DNA from: Bacteroidota bacterium
GTDB lineage: Bacteria > Bacteroidota > Bacteroidia > J057 > JADKCL01
Assembly: GCA_016718825.1 (NCBI GenBank)
Contig: JADKCL010000034.1
Location: 1-64,000, forward strand
Direction of reading: 5' to 3'
DNA length: 64,000 nucleotides
The notes beneath the pieces are model-generated. The model worked only from the letters and a program-made list of their open reading frames with translations, ran no database searches and had not been told where the DNA came from. How positions within the stretch are numbered: position 1 is the stretch's first letter; every line of letters begins with the position of its first letter. Of the stretch, positions 42,278 to 51,469 are shown piece by piece. Both the position numbers and the translations under genes were made by a program.

Positions 42278-45200
42278 TTAATTCGTGACCGTGATCTGCG
42301 TTGCGCCAACCCAGTCTTTGAATTCGGCAGTGTAGTAGAGATAGGCGCTCGAAGCCGGGGCCGTGTATTGGCCTGGGATTTCGGCTTTGAGGTCCAGGTT
42401 GATCTCGCGCACTTCGCCGGGAGTCATTTGGCGATAGTAGCAAACCACATTGTTGCCGGTGATTTCATAGAAGTCGAAGACTTTCTTCTCTTGCATTTCT
42501 TTGAGCTGCCAAGGCTGTGCGCTCAGGCCCGCAGGCAGGCCGAGGATGGCCATGGTCATCGGCTGACCTTCCTTGGTGCGGTTGGTGAGCGTTGCCGAGA
42601 GGCGCACGGTGCCACCCATCGCGACCTTGTCGGCGCTGAGTTTGGTTTTCAAGCCGACCACACATTCCTTGGAGCTGTTGGGCAGGTTGGTGTGATAATT
42701 CACAGCCACGGCGTAAGGCAAAGGGTTTTTGCAGCCTTTGTATTTCACTTCCAGGGTATGCTGACCTTGGCCGATGTAGGCTTCGAGGCCCTTGATTTCC
42801 ACGACCTCGCGGCGGCCGGCTTCGTAGGCTTGTTCGGCAACTTTTTTGCCATCGACATAGATCTCGATTTGACCAGCCTCGTCGGTTTTCTTGGCGAATT
42901 CTGCGTAGGTGACCAAGGCTTTGAGGCCGAGGATCGTGCCTTGGGTGGAGCCGAATCCACCTGCGCCGGAGCGGGAGGCGACGATGCTCTTGACGGCTCC
43001 TTCGAGGGCTTTGGGTTCGGGGTGCTTGCTGTGGATCATGGCGATCACGGCAAGCGAAGTGGTTTCGACCATGAGGCTGATGCCGCCGCTGCGGGTGATC
43101 GAACCTTTGGTTCCGACGAAGGTGCCGTCGCCTTTTTGCGTGCCGTACAAGGCTGCAACCGCTTGCTGACCTTTGGCATCTTGACCGAGGTTGAACATCG
43201 CATTGGCGACCAAGGCAAGCTGATAAGGATCCTTGTCTTTCATGGCATTGTCGAATGCGGCATTGGCCTCAGGCAAAATTTCCTTGTTGCCCGACTCGCT
43301 GATGGCATAAGCCAAGTAGGCATTCGTCACGTTTTGATCTGCACCGCCGAATTGATCAAGTGCGCGTGGATTGCGCTGGAAGCCACCTTTGCCGTCACGA
43401 CGGCTCATCAGCCAATCAGAAGTGCGCTTGACCATTCCCTGATCCACACCGTCCATGACCTTGCTGTAGTCGTTGAATTGCATCAAGCCGTAGGCGGTCA
43501 AAGCTTCGTGACCGGGCGCCGAACCAAACCATTCGTAGCCTTTTTCCTTGGTTTCGAAGGTCGTCAGGCGCTTGTAGCCACGCTCGAGCAGGTCACCGGC
43601 ACGCTTCATGATCGCAGGATCGACATTGTCTTGCGTCTTCATATAGCTCATCACCATCGCATTCGGGTAGCTGCTCATGCTCGTCTGCTCAAAGCATCCG
43701 CCCGGTTCCTGCAAAATCGATTCGACGCCTTTGACCAAATCCGTGACCACGCTCGGGAATGCCGTAAAACTTGCACTGATCGAACCGGGCACGACATCGG
43801 AGACATTGAACTTGTAGGTTTTGTTGGCCTCATTCCCTGCGAATGAAAGCGCAACGGGAAATCCTTGGGCCACAATTTTGAGTTTCTGTTCGAAGGCATC
43901 GGTATGCCCCGCACCTGCAAATGCGATGTTGAATACTTCTTCACCAGGCTGATGCTTGACCTTGTAAGCCAAATGTACCGTTTGCGCCATGCCTGCAGGA
44001 ATGCTGATCACGGAACCCGTCGACACCAACGGCTCCAATCCGGAAGGCGGAATCACATGCAAAGTACCTGTGAGCGTCGTTTCGGTATTGTTCTTGAGCA
44101 CAACGGGCACGACCATGTTGTCGCCACTTGCCACCTCGACGGGCACACGTGCCTGCATCGAGAAGGGCAACTGCGTGAAGAAGACCATTTCGGCACGGCC
44201 AACGGCGCCATCGCTCGAAATGCCTTCGGCAATCGCACGGAAGGAGCTGATTTCGTCGCTGTTGTAGAATTCCAAGACGGCTTTTCCCGTACGGTCAATC
44301 TTCAACGTCGGCTCCCAGAAAATCGTTTGGCGGAAGTCGCTACGCTTGTCGGGTGCCACGTAGTCCTTGCCTGCATAGACAGGCGATGCAAACTGCCGGG
44401 CACGGTGATATTGAGCCGGTTGGGCTTTGAGGTCCTCGGCTTGTTGGTCTGCCAAGCGGATGTTGTTCATGCGCAGGTCAGCCACGATTCCGTCTTCAAA
44501 ATCCGCGTCACGGTCGAGGTTTTTCAATTCGGCCATCACGTCGCCTTTGGGTTCGTTGCGGTGATTGGGATCCGGATCGTGGGGTTGTGGCTCGATTCCT
44601 GGCTCGGCCAAAACTGCATTGAAGTTGTCGGCTTTGCCCTTTTTCTCGTCCTTCGCGGCAGCGAATTCCTTCGCTGGCAGACGTTCAACCGCCTTGACAT
44701 TGCCGGCGGCGCCCATTGGAGCAGGACGTGCCATCGGTGCCATCGCCTTTGGCGCTCCGCCGTTGATGGCGCGCATGGGCTGGTTACGATGCGCAACGAC
44801 GACGTCCACCATTTGTTCTTCTTCGGCGACACCGCCAAAATCATCGCCTCCCGCAGCTCCTTGCAATTGGTTCAGGTAACCATACTGCGTTGGATAAAGG
44901 TAAACGACCACGTCTTGGTTGTAATCGTTGACCGCAGGGGTCATTTGGGTGTACTTTTCGGCGGTCACGATCAGGGTGCGGTCAAGGGCTATGTCCATCT
45001 GGTCGATGGTGAATTTCCCGGATTTGTCGGCGATTTGCGCAACTTGGGAATTGGGCGCGGTGATGCTTGCGTGGGGTACAGGCTGTCCCGTATAAGCATC
45101 GAGCACGGTACCACGCACGATCGCACGTTCGCCATTGTTGGCCAAGGCTGGCAAATTGCCCGCGAGGACCTTTTCCCAGGTGAATCGGCGCCATCCGCTG

Positions 45201-46813
45201 GTAAGCATCAGGTTGTCCAACGCGGCGAGGGATTTTTCTTCCTTGCTGTCGAAGTAAAATCGGGGTTCTTCGACTTTGCCTTTGAGGTCGGGCTCCAACA
45301 AAAGCTGGCTCAGGATCGTGCCCGATTTGTCATCGGCAAAGCTCAACATTTGATCATTGACCACGGCGAGGGAGAGCTGCGCAGGCATCGGCATGCCACG
45401 TTCGTCGGTGACTTTGACGGTCATCTTGACCTTTTCGCGGGGCAGGTATTTTTCCTTGTCGGTTTTGACTTCGACCTTCAGCTGACGGTCGCGGTTCACG
45501 AATGCCAAACGTTCGCAGCGCTCGATTCCTTTGCCGTCAAACAGCGTCAATTGTGCGACTCCCATCGGAAAATTACTCACTGGAATGCTGATTTCCGTTT
45601 TTCCAGGCAAGACGGAGACTTCGCTCGCCCAGACGACATCGCCACGCACTTGGGCAACAAGGCTGACGGCTTCCGATTCGGTAGAACGGATCACAACGGC
45701 CATTTCTTTGGTGTCGACATGGTCCACGTTGAGCACAAAGCCGCGCGGCATGGGTTCGGGAAGTTCATATTCCTGGTTGATGCCTTCTGGCTTGGTGATT
45801 TTGGCTTTGAAGGTTTGTCCTTTGGCGGGGTTGAAGGCAAATGCGCCCATGCCTTGGTGAAAGGACTTGAAGTCGGAGATTTTGGATCCATTTTGGTCCA
45901 AGACAATGCCTTCGATGTCGGCAGGCTTGCCAAATTCGTTGATGGCGCGGAAGGCTACTTTGGAGCTGAGGCCCTCGACGAGGTCGCCGCCTTCGGGAAA
46001 AAATTGCAGGTCGATCTTGTTCAGGACAATGGGAACCGACCGCGAAATGGATTCGGTGAGGCCATTGTAGGCGATCATGACGTTCACGAGACCGTCGTTG
46101 GTCTCGAGTTTGGCAGGCAGGCGAAACTTCAGTTTGGCCTTGCCAAGGGCATCGGTGGTGCCTTTGAGGTCGAGGAGGCTCGTGCCGTCGATGCTGACTT
46201 TGTAGGAGAATGCATGGTCGCGCAGCGGCTGATTGTCATTGCTTTGCAAGTCGAGGCTGGCAACGACTTCGTCGCCGGCGCCAAACGCTTTGCGGTCAAA
46301 GTCGAGCTTCATTTTCAAGTTAGGCAACACGACACGCTGCACTTGAAATTCCTTTTCGAAGGCGAATCCGTCCTTGTTGTTTTCCTGCCATTTGGTGTAG
46401 GCTTTGATTTTGTACATCCCGCCGAGGACTTCCTCGTCGAGGTGAAAATCACCTTTGGCCACACCGTTTTGGGCTACCAACCTGATTTTTTGCTGGACAT
46501 TGCCCTTGGGGTTGATGAGATCGACATAAAGGATGTCGCTTTTGGAGCTTTTTTGCATGGTTTGTCCGTCGCGGACGTAGGCAGCGAACCAAATGTCGTC
46601 GCCCGGATTGTAAAACGGCTTGTCAAATTGCAGATAGACCCGGTCTTCGGGCATGTGTTGGTTGAAGGCCTCGAGCTTGGTGTCGAGGTTGGTGATAAAC
46701 GGATTGGTTTTGATCGGGAAGCCGCCCCCCGCAGCTGTGATCAGAACCATGACCAAAATCGCAGCCCCTGCGATCAGGCCTGTACTGAGAAATTTACGTG
46801 TTGAACCTTTCAT
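42278..46813 (-). CDS. Alpha-2-macroglobulin family protein with thioester
   Basis: 1511 residues from the ATG at 46813 (MKGSTRKFLSTGLIAGAAIL, a signal or anchor sequence). Upstream codons to 46927 are open but precede the membrane segment. An MG-domain series begins DRVYLQFDKPFYNPGDDIWF. A carboxypeptidase-regulatory-like domain (RGTVLDAYTGQPVPHASITA) and a low-complexity Ala/Met/Pro stretch follow, then A2M core strands. The thioester-like motif GGCFEQ is near residue 1040, inside an alpha-alpha toroid (YGLMQFNDYSKVMDGVDQGM). A2M proteins trap proteases via the CxEQ thioester. PBP1C, its usual partner in other bacteria, is not adjacent. The cell location is the periplasm or the outer surface. 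Confidence 0.88.
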   Translation of the reverse strand: MKGSTRKFLSTGLIAGAAILVMVLITAAGGGFPIKTNPFITNLDTKLEAFNQHMPEDRVYLQFDKPFYNPGDDIWFAAYVRDGQTMQKSSKSDILYVDLINPKGNVQQKIRLVAQNGVAKGDFHLDEEVLGGMYKIKAYTKWQENNKDGFAFEKEFQVQRVVLPNLKMKLDFDRKAFGAGDEVVASLDLQSNDNQPLRDHAFSYKVSIDGTSLLDLKGTTDALGKAKLKFRLPAKLETNDGLVNVMIAYNGLTESISRSVPIVLNKIDLQFFPEGGDLVEGLSSKVAFRAINEFGKPADIEGIVLDQNGSKISDFKSFHQGMGAFAFNPAKGQTFKAKITKPEGINQEYELPEPMPRGFVLNVDHVDTKEMAVVIRSTESEAVSLVAQVRGDVVWASEVSVLPGKTEISIPVSNFPMGVAQLTLFDGKGIERCERLAFVNRDRQLKVEVKTDKEKYLPREKVKMTVKVTDERGMPMPAQLSLAVVNDQMLSFADDKSGTILSQLLLEPDLKGKVEEPRFYFDSKEEKSLAALDNLMLTSGWRRFTWEKVLAGNLPALANNGERAIVRGTVLDAYTGQPVPHASITAPNSQVAQIADKSGKFTIDQMDIALDRTLIVTAEKYTQMTPAVNDYNQDVVVYLYPTQYGYLNQLQGAAGGDDFGGVAEEEQMVDVVVAHRNQPMRAINGGAPKAMAPMARPAPMGAAGNVKAVERLPAKEFAAAKDEKKGKADNFNAVLAEPGIEPQPHDPDPNHRNEPKGDVMAELKNLDRDADFEDGIVADLRMNNIRLADQQAEDLKAQPAQYHRARQFASPVYAGKDYVAPDKRSDFRQTIFWEPTLKIDRTGKAVLEFYNSDEISSFRAIAEGISSDGAVGRAEMVFFTQLPFSMQARVPVEVASGDNMVVPVVLKNNTETTLTGTLHVIPPSGLEPLVSTGSVISIPAGMAQTVHLAYKVKHQPGEEVFNIAFAGAGHTDAFEQKLKIVAQGFPVALSFAGNEANKTYKFNVSDVVPGSISASFTAFPSVVTDLVKGVESILQEPGGCFEQTSMSSYPNAMVMSYMKTQDNVDPAIMKRAGDLLERGYKRLTTFETKEKGYEWFGSAPGHEALTAYGLMQFNDYSKVMDGVDQGMVKRTSDWLMSRRDGKGGFQRNPRALDQFGGADQNVTNAYLAYAISESGNKEILPEANAAFDNAMKDKDPYQLALVANAMFNLGQDAKGQQAVAALYGTQKGDGTFVGTKGSITRSGGISLMVETTSLAVIAMIHSKHPEPKALEGAVKSIVASRSGAGGFGSTQGTILGLKALVTYAEFAKKTDEAGQIEIYVDGKKVAEQAYEAGRREVVEIKGLEAYIGQGQHTLEVKYKGCKNPLPYAVAVNYHTNLPNSSKECVVGLKTKLSADKVAMGGTVRLSATLTNRTKEGQPMTMAILGLPAGLSAQPWQLKEMQEKKVFDFYEITGNNVVCYYRQMTPGEVREINLDLKAEIPGQYTAPASSAYLYYTAEFKDWVGATQITVTN

Positions 46814-47023
46814 TGTGCGCTGTATTTGAGCGTGTGAGACAACGTGATTTTCGCTGTTTTGGGGTAGAGGTGCAGGGAGTTGGGGGATTCCATACGGGGG
46901 GTGAAAAAAATCTAGAGGAACATCCATTCAGCTAACCATGGAACTAGAGGCGGCATTCGAATTGCCACTCCCCAAACAATTAAACATCTAGAAGACCTTC
47001 CCGCAAATGACCAAGCTTTTGAT

Positions 47024-47031
47024 TACCTTTG
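47024..47031 (+). promoter_or_regulatory. Possible -7 box of the DUF5678-like gene
   Basis: TACCTTTG matches TAnnTTTG and lies 29 bases before the ATG at 47061, so a start at 47007 is unlikely. No clear TTG is found at -33. Confidence 0.45.
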
Positions 47032-47060
47032 TATTAGCGAAGATTCAAAAACAAAAAAAG

Positions 47061-47309
47061 ATGATTCTAGAAACCAATGTCAAAAGCGAATGGGAGTACT
47101 ACCTCGCCCACCAAGATGAACTTGTTCCGCTTTACAACGGGAAGTACATCGTCATGGTAGGCAAAAAGGTGCGAGGTGCATTTGATAGTTTTGGTGAAGC
47201 ATGCGCATTTGGCGAATCAAACTTTGAATTGGGGACGTTTTTAGTTCAACGATGCTCACCTGGTAATGCAGACTATACCGTGAAGTTTTACTCTGGAATG
47301 AGAATCTAA
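47061..47309 (+). CDS. Small DUF5678-like protein
   Basis: 82 residues (MILETNVKSEWEYYLAHQDE). The sequence LVPLYNGKYIVMVGKKVRGA and then FGEACAFGESNFELGTFLVQ is the pattern of DUF5678-like proteins, which in other genomes often precede a retropepsin-like protease. The following frame here does encode one, although it is interrupted. Soluble, no signal peptide. The function is unknown. A longer start at 47007 is open but overlaps the -7 box. Confidence 0.65.
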   Translation: MILETNVKSEWEYYLAHQDELVPLYNGKYIVMVGKKVRGAFDSFGEACAFGESNFELGTFLVQRCSPGNADYTVKFYSGMRI

Positions 47310-47352
47310 AATTTTTATAAAAAACAAACACGTCAGCACCGTTCGATATGGG

Positions 47353-47760
47353 ATGCGAATGCCTTTTCTAGAAAAGGAAATTCAAATCTTATAGCCCAAA
47401 AAAGGAACCCAAATCGCTTGCAAGGCACTTTGGGATACAGGTGCCAATGCATCGATGATCACTCGTCATGTTGTGGAGGCATTGGGCCTCGAGGTTCTAT
47501 CCTATACTGATGTCACAGGAATTCATGGTACGGAAAGGCGCCCAGTTTACTCGATTACCTTAGTGTTGGCGGATTCAGTAATTTTCGAAAGGACCAAAGT
47601 GATTGGTGCAAATTCCCTTCCGGACGAGCATGAGGCTATTCTTGGAATGGATGTGATTACCTTACTTGACTTTGCCATCACGAACTTTGGAGGAAATACC
47701 ACACATTCGATTCGGTATCCTTCCTTGAGAGAAATCGATTTTGAAAATGATGATGAGTGA
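47353..47760 (+). pseudogene. Retropepsin-like aspartic protease interrupted by an amber stop
   Basis: One frame reads MRMPFLEKEIQIL, a TAG stop at 47392-47394, then PKKGTQIACKALWDTGANAS and MITRHVVEALG. The active-site motif DTGA (47434-47445) with its hydrophobic flank LW lies after the stop but before the first usable ATG (47455), so neither half makes a complete enzyme: no ATG, GTG or TTG lies between. The remainder (VTGIHGTERRPVYSITLVLA, IIGMD-like ILGMDVITLLDFAITNF) carries the second conserved retropepsin block. The intact protein would have about 135 residues and act as a dimer. Whether the stop is real or read through is open. Confidence 0.75.
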
Positions 47761-47861
47761 ACCCTCAGATTTTTAACTTGCAGCTTCCTCCACCCCTCCT
47801 ACAATAAACCCCACCAAAAATTAGTTAATTTTGAAACGGCTTGGGCTTTGCCCCCGTGAAG

Positions 47862-48455
47862 ATGTTGTTTCAAAGGCACAACAAAGAGCGCCAATCGATG
47901 GCGGACCTCGACCTGATCGCGCAGTACCGCGGTACAGGTGACAGTGCTTTTGTGGGTGAGCTCTTCGAAAGGTATTCGGTCCAGATTTACGCCATCTGCC
48001 GCAAATACTTCAAAGATCAAGACGAGGCCAAAGACACCGCCATGGAGGTGTTTGAGTACCTCTTGGTCGAACTCAAGAAATACGACATCCAAACCTTCAA
48101 GAGTTGGCTGGCACGTGCGACATCCAATTTTTGCCTGATGCGCATCCGCAAGACGCGGTCGATCGAGGGCAAAGCCGAAGAATTTAAAAATAATGAACTC
48201 GCGGTTATGGAATCCAGCCATGACCTGCACCCTGAAGCTGAAGCCTCCGAAAAGGAACTCGAGCTCCAACGACTCGAAGCCGCGATCGGAGGCCTCAATG
48301 CGGAACAGAAAACCTGCGTGGAGCTGTTTTTCCTGCAGGGCAAGTCGTATGACGAGGTTGCCCAACTTACAGGATACAACTACAACCAGGTCAAAAGCCA
48401 CATTCAAAACGGAAAGCGGAACCTGAAAATCCGCCTGACAGAAGGCAATGAGTAA
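47862..48455 (+). CDS. ECF-type RNA polymerase sigma factor
   Basis: 197 residues from the ATG at 47862; MADLDLIAQY at 47898 is an alternative. Region 2 is ICRKYFKDQDEAKDTAMEVF, with the -10-reading helix after it (FKSWLARATSNFCL). Region 4 is LNAEQKTCVELFFLQGKSYD plus EVAQLTGYNYNQVKSHIQNG, a helix-turn-helix that reads the -35. A TAATTTTG box lies 29 bases upstream (47826-47833). The start of the anti-sigma gene overlaps its end by eight bases, so the two are translationally coupled. The signal is unknown. Confidence 0.88.
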   Translation: MLFQRHNKERQSMADLDLIAQYRGTGDSAFVGELFERYSVQIYAICRKYFKDQDEAKDTAMEVFEYLLVELKKYDIQTFKSWLARATSNFCLMRIRKTRSIEGKAEEFKNNELAVMESSHDLHPEAEASEKELELQRLEAAIGGLNAEQKTCVELFFLQGKSYDEVAQLTGYNYNQVKSHIQNGKRNLKIRLTEGNE

Positions 48456-49842
48456 AGACCCACATATCGCCAACATATTCAGCGCAGAGGAAGAAGACTG
48501 CCTGAGCCTGGAGCAGATGACTGCTTATCAGGAGGATAGGCTTCAGGGTCAGGAGAAGCATGCGGTCGAGCGCCACCTGCTCAACTGCGAACTCTGCGCC
48601 ATGACCCTTGAGTCCTTGGCTGAAAACGATGCCGCGAGCATTGCCGCCGGCGCCGAGGAGGTCAGCGACCGTGCTTGGGACCGCCTGCAAAACCGTGAGT
48701 CCCGCAAGCGTCGCGGGGCCATTTTCTGGATCGCCTCCGCTGCTTCCATTGCCCTGCTCATCACCGTCGGTTACTTTACCTTCAGCGGACCTTCGGACAA
48801 GGAAATCGGCAAAGCCTTTTCCCATGCGATGGATGGCACGCCCAAATTGAAGCCTGACTCCCAGCCCGACAATTCGATCGCGATGGTGGAAGAGCCCACC
48901 TTTGAGTCTGCTGACAATGGTCTTCTGAGCGAAGAACCTCAACGCGTTCCGGGCGATGCTTCGCCAGATCCGACAGCTTCTTCAAAATCCAAGGGCCCGG
49001 ATAACGGCTTGGCCGATACCCGCAACCAGCAAACGGGCAAGGATAACCTCAAAGGTGGATCGGGAGTTGACGAATTCAAGCGTCTTGAAGCTGCGAAACC
49101 AACTCCAGCGCCTGTGGCTACGGGAGGGGTTTCGCCCGCAACCGAACTGCAGCAGCCCATCGCTTTGTCAGATTCAAGGGCCAAGGAAAGTCCAGCCAAG
49201 ACGGTAAAACCTTCCTCCAAGGAAGAAAAAAATTCCGCAAAGGATGAGAAGAAAAGCGTTGCTGTGACTGAAAATGAATCGTCCATGGATGATTATGCCG
49301 GGGGCGATCTTGACAACGAAGACTTGGGTTCCTCCAATAAACAGGAGGAGATGCTGACGGATGTGGTGGTCGTAAGTTCCAAACGCGACAATGACAAGCA
49401 GGCAAAAACTGCGGAACGCTCAAAGAATATCGCTACCAAGCCTTCGGCAAATGCGGGGGTAACTGCGAGTGCTCCTGCACCCATGGCCCCCGCCGCCAAT
49501 TATTATGCAGACGGCATCAGCCAATATGAACAGGGCAATTACAAGGATGCAGCCAGCAACCTCCGCAAGGCAACCGAGGCCACGCCCGGCAATTTGCAGG
49601 CCCATCTCTATGCTGCAGACGCCTATTTGCGGGTTTCGCAACCCCAGGCAGCGTTGTTCCATATCGAGCGTATCCTTGCAGTGCCGGGCAACAGCAACCT
49701 CGAAGCGGCCGAATGGTACAAAGCCCTTGCCCTGCTGCAACTCAAAGAAGGACGCAAAGCCGAAAAGCAACTCGGAATCGTGATTGCCCGGAACGGAAAG
49801 TTCAAGGCACTCGCCGAGGAAGCACTCAAGGAGCTCAAATAA
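48448..49842 (+). CDS. Membrane anti-sigma factor with C-terminal TPR
   Basis: 464 residues. The N-terminal zinc-finger HxxxCxxC (HLLNCELC) is the ZAS-type anti-sigma motif. One TM (AIFWIASAASIALLITVGYF) follows. The periplasmic part has a long low-complexity, Ser/Lys/Asp-rich linker and then TPR-like helices (YYADGISQYEQGNYKDAASN and LQAHLYAADAYLRVSQPQAA). A segment EEMLTDVVVVSSKRDND resembles the DVVV block in the nearby alpha-2-macroglobulin (EQMVDVVVAHR). The TPR domain may sense envelope partners and release the sigma factor. Confidence 0.8.
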   Translation: MSKDPHIANIFSAEEEDCLSLEQMTAYQEDRLQGQEKHAVERHLLNCELCAMTLESLAENDAASIAAGAEEVSDRAWDRLQNRESRKRRGAIFWIASAASIALLITVGYFTFSGPSDKEIGKAFSHAMDGTPKLKPDSQPDNSIAMVEEPTFESADNGLLSEEPQRVPGDASPDPTASSKSKGPDNGLADTRNQQTGKDNLKGGSGVDEFKRLEAAKPTPAPVATGGVSPATELQQPIALSDSRAKESPAKTVKPSSKEEKNSAKDEKKSVAVTENESSMDDYAGGDLDNEDLGSSNKQEEMLTDVVVVSSKRDNDKQAKTAERSKNIATKPSANAGVTASAPAPMAPAANYYADGISQYEQGNYKDAASNLRKATEATPGNLQAHLYAADAYLRVSQPQAALFHIERILAVPGNSNLEAAEWYKALALLQLKEGRKAEKQLGIVIARNGKFKALAEEALKELK

Positions 49843-49869
49843 GGCCCTTCATCCGTCAAAAAAAAAACA

Positions 49870-49910
49870 GAATCGGCCCGCAACACAGATGATTGCGGGC
49901 CGATTCCTTT
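49870..49910. terminator. Bidirectional terminator with 14-base perfect stem
   Basis: GAATCGGCCCGCAA (49870-49883) pairs perfectly with TTGCGGGCCGATTC (49893-49906); 9-base loop. An A-run precedes it, which is a T-run for the minus-strand DoxX gene, and CTTTC follows. Confidence 0.8.
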
Positions 49911-49939
49911 CAGGCGCTTGCCGTTGCCAGTGGATCAAA

Positions 49940-50323
49940 TCAGCTTTCCACAGTTTTGCCCTGCAACCGCTGAAACAATTCCGGATGGCGAAAGAGCGCA
50001 ACCAATCCGAGGAGCAGCATCGCGACAAGTACGGGACCCGGAAACTGACCATGACTCAAATCCGTAGCCATGGCACCGCCCCAATAGCCGCCGCTCAAAA
50101 CGACACCAATGGTGGAGGTGCGTGGTAAAATCAGCATCACGGCACAGAAAATTTCCAATCCTGCAAACAGGAAGCGGTTATCAAAGATGCCAATCTTGAT
50201 GAATTGCTGCCCCATTTCACTGTCGGGGGTCGCTGTAATTTTCCCCATGGCGCTTCCCAAGGCCATGAATGTCAGCAGGCCCAAGAAGACCCAGCCAAGG
50301 ATTTTTTTCGTTTTTGGACTCAT
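49940..50323 (-). CDS. DoxX-like family membrane protein
   Basis: 127 residues with four TM helices (ILGWVFLGLLTFMALGSAMG, FLFAGLEIFCAVMLILP, GVVLSGGYWGGAMATDL and VLVAMLLLGLVALF). The GGYWGGAMATDLSHG motif before TM4 is typical of DoxX-like proteins. It follows the OYE gene by 40 bases on the same strand, so it is likely part of a MarR-controlled redox-stress operon. Confidence 0.85.
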   Translation of the reverse strand: MSPKTKKILGWVFLGLLTFMALGSAMGKITATPDSEMGQQFIKIGIFDNRFLFAGLEIFCAVMLILPRTSTIGVVLSGGYWGGAMATDLSHGQFPGPVLVAMLLLGLVALFRHPELFQRLQGKTVES

Positions 50324-50363
50324 GATTTCAATGATGAATTGTTGAATTCAGTGAATACTTTGA

Positions 50364-51452
50364 TCAACCTGCAACTTCAGCAAGTGCCGGGTAGTCGATA
50401 TAGCCCTTGGCGCCACCGCCATAGAAGGTCGAATGATCAGGGGCATTCAATTCAGCACCGACCGCGAAACGTTCAGCCAAGTCCGGGTTGGCGACGTACA
50501 GTGCCCCAAACGACACCAAATCTGCTTTTCCGCTTTGAACGGCTGCTTCGGCGCTTTCGCGATTGTATTTTCCATTGACCATCACGGTTCCGTGGAAAAG
50601 CCCACCAAATGCCTCCAAGGTATCCTTGGGCCAGGTCGGGAAGGCATCGATCGGAAACAAGGACCCCATAAGGTGCACGTAGGCGATGTCCAATTTGTCC
50701 AACTCCGTGATGAGGTAGGAGAAGGTCTTGACCGGATCGCTGTCGATCATGTTGTTGTAGGGAATGGTCGGCGAAAGCTTCACACCGACTTGTCCGTCCG
50801 TGTACACGGCGCGCATGGCACGCACGACTTCGAGGACAAATCTTGTACGGTTTTCTACCGAACCACCATATTCATCGGTGCGGTGATTGGCGCCGTCCAC
50901 GAGAAACTGATTGGGCAAATAGCCGAATGCACCGTGCAATTCGACGCCGTCAAATCCAGCGCGTTGGGCGTTTTCTGCGGCTTTTCCATAATCCAACACG
51001 ACTTGCTTGACTTCCTCGGTGGTCAAAGCATGGGGTGTTTCATATTCCTTGGGACCTTGGGAGGTAAAATGCTGTTGTCCCTGAATGCCAATGGCCGAAG
51101 GCGCAACGGGCAAATTTCCGCCTTTGTCGACGGAGTGGCCGACACGGCCGGTATGCCAAAGCTGCGCATAGATTTTGCCGCCTGCGGCATGAACGGCCTC
51201 CGTGACGGGGCGCCATGCTTCCACTTGCGCATCGTTCCAGATGCCCGGCGTCAGCGGGCTACCCAATCCTTGTGCAGAAATGTTGATGCCCTCGCTGATG
51301 ATCAAGCCAGCCGAGGCACGTTGGGTATAGTATTTGACCTGCATTTCGCCGACGAGTCCGTCAAAAGTGGCCCGGCTGCGTGTCATCGGTGCCATCACCA
51401 TGCGGTTTTTCAGGGTCAGGCCCTTCAATGAAGTTGATTCTAGTAGTTTCAT
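50364..51452 (-). CDS. Old yellow enzyme-family alkene reductase
   Basis: 362 residues from the ATG at 51452. The TIM-barrel FMN site has the motifs NRMVMAPMTRSRA (FMN binding), YAQLWHTGRVGH and VELHGAFGYLPNQFL with the catalytic Tyr. FMN contacts continue with VSFGALYVANPDLAER. The family normally has HGAN or HGAH in the substrate-binding loop; this one has HGAF. It reduces activated C=C bonds with NAD(P)H. A MarR-family gene lies just upstream, and a palindromic operator overlaps the -33 box of its promoter. Confidence 0.92.
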   Translation of the reverse strand: MKLLESTSLKGLTLKNRMVMAPMTRSRATFDGLVGEMQVKYYTQRASAGLIISEGINISAQGLGSPLTPGIWNDAQVEAWRPVTEAVHAAGGKIYAQLWHTGRVGHSVDKGGNLPVAPSAIGIQGQQHFTSQGPKEYETPHALTTEEVKQVVLDYGKAAENAQRAGFDGVELHGAFGYLPNQFLVDGANHRTDEYGGSVENRTRFVLEVVRAMRAVYTDGQVGVKLSPTIPYNNMIDSDPVKTFSYLITELDKLDIAYVHLMGSLFPIDAFPTWPKDTLEAFGGLFHGTVMVNGKYNRESAEAAVQSGKADLVSFGALYVANPDLAERFAVGAELNAPDHSTFYGGGAKGYIDYPALAEVAG

Positions 51453-51469
51453 TTTTTGAAATTGATACG

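Noticed and set aside
42191..43846. 551-codon open frame on the + strand
   Set aside because: Antisense to the same macroglobulin gene; composition is His/Phe-rich with no domain.
43865..46804. 979-codon open frame on the + strand
   Set aside because: It is antisense to the alpha-2-macroglobulin gene. The minus-strand protein has a signal sequence, MG domains and a thioester motif; the + frame has none of these.
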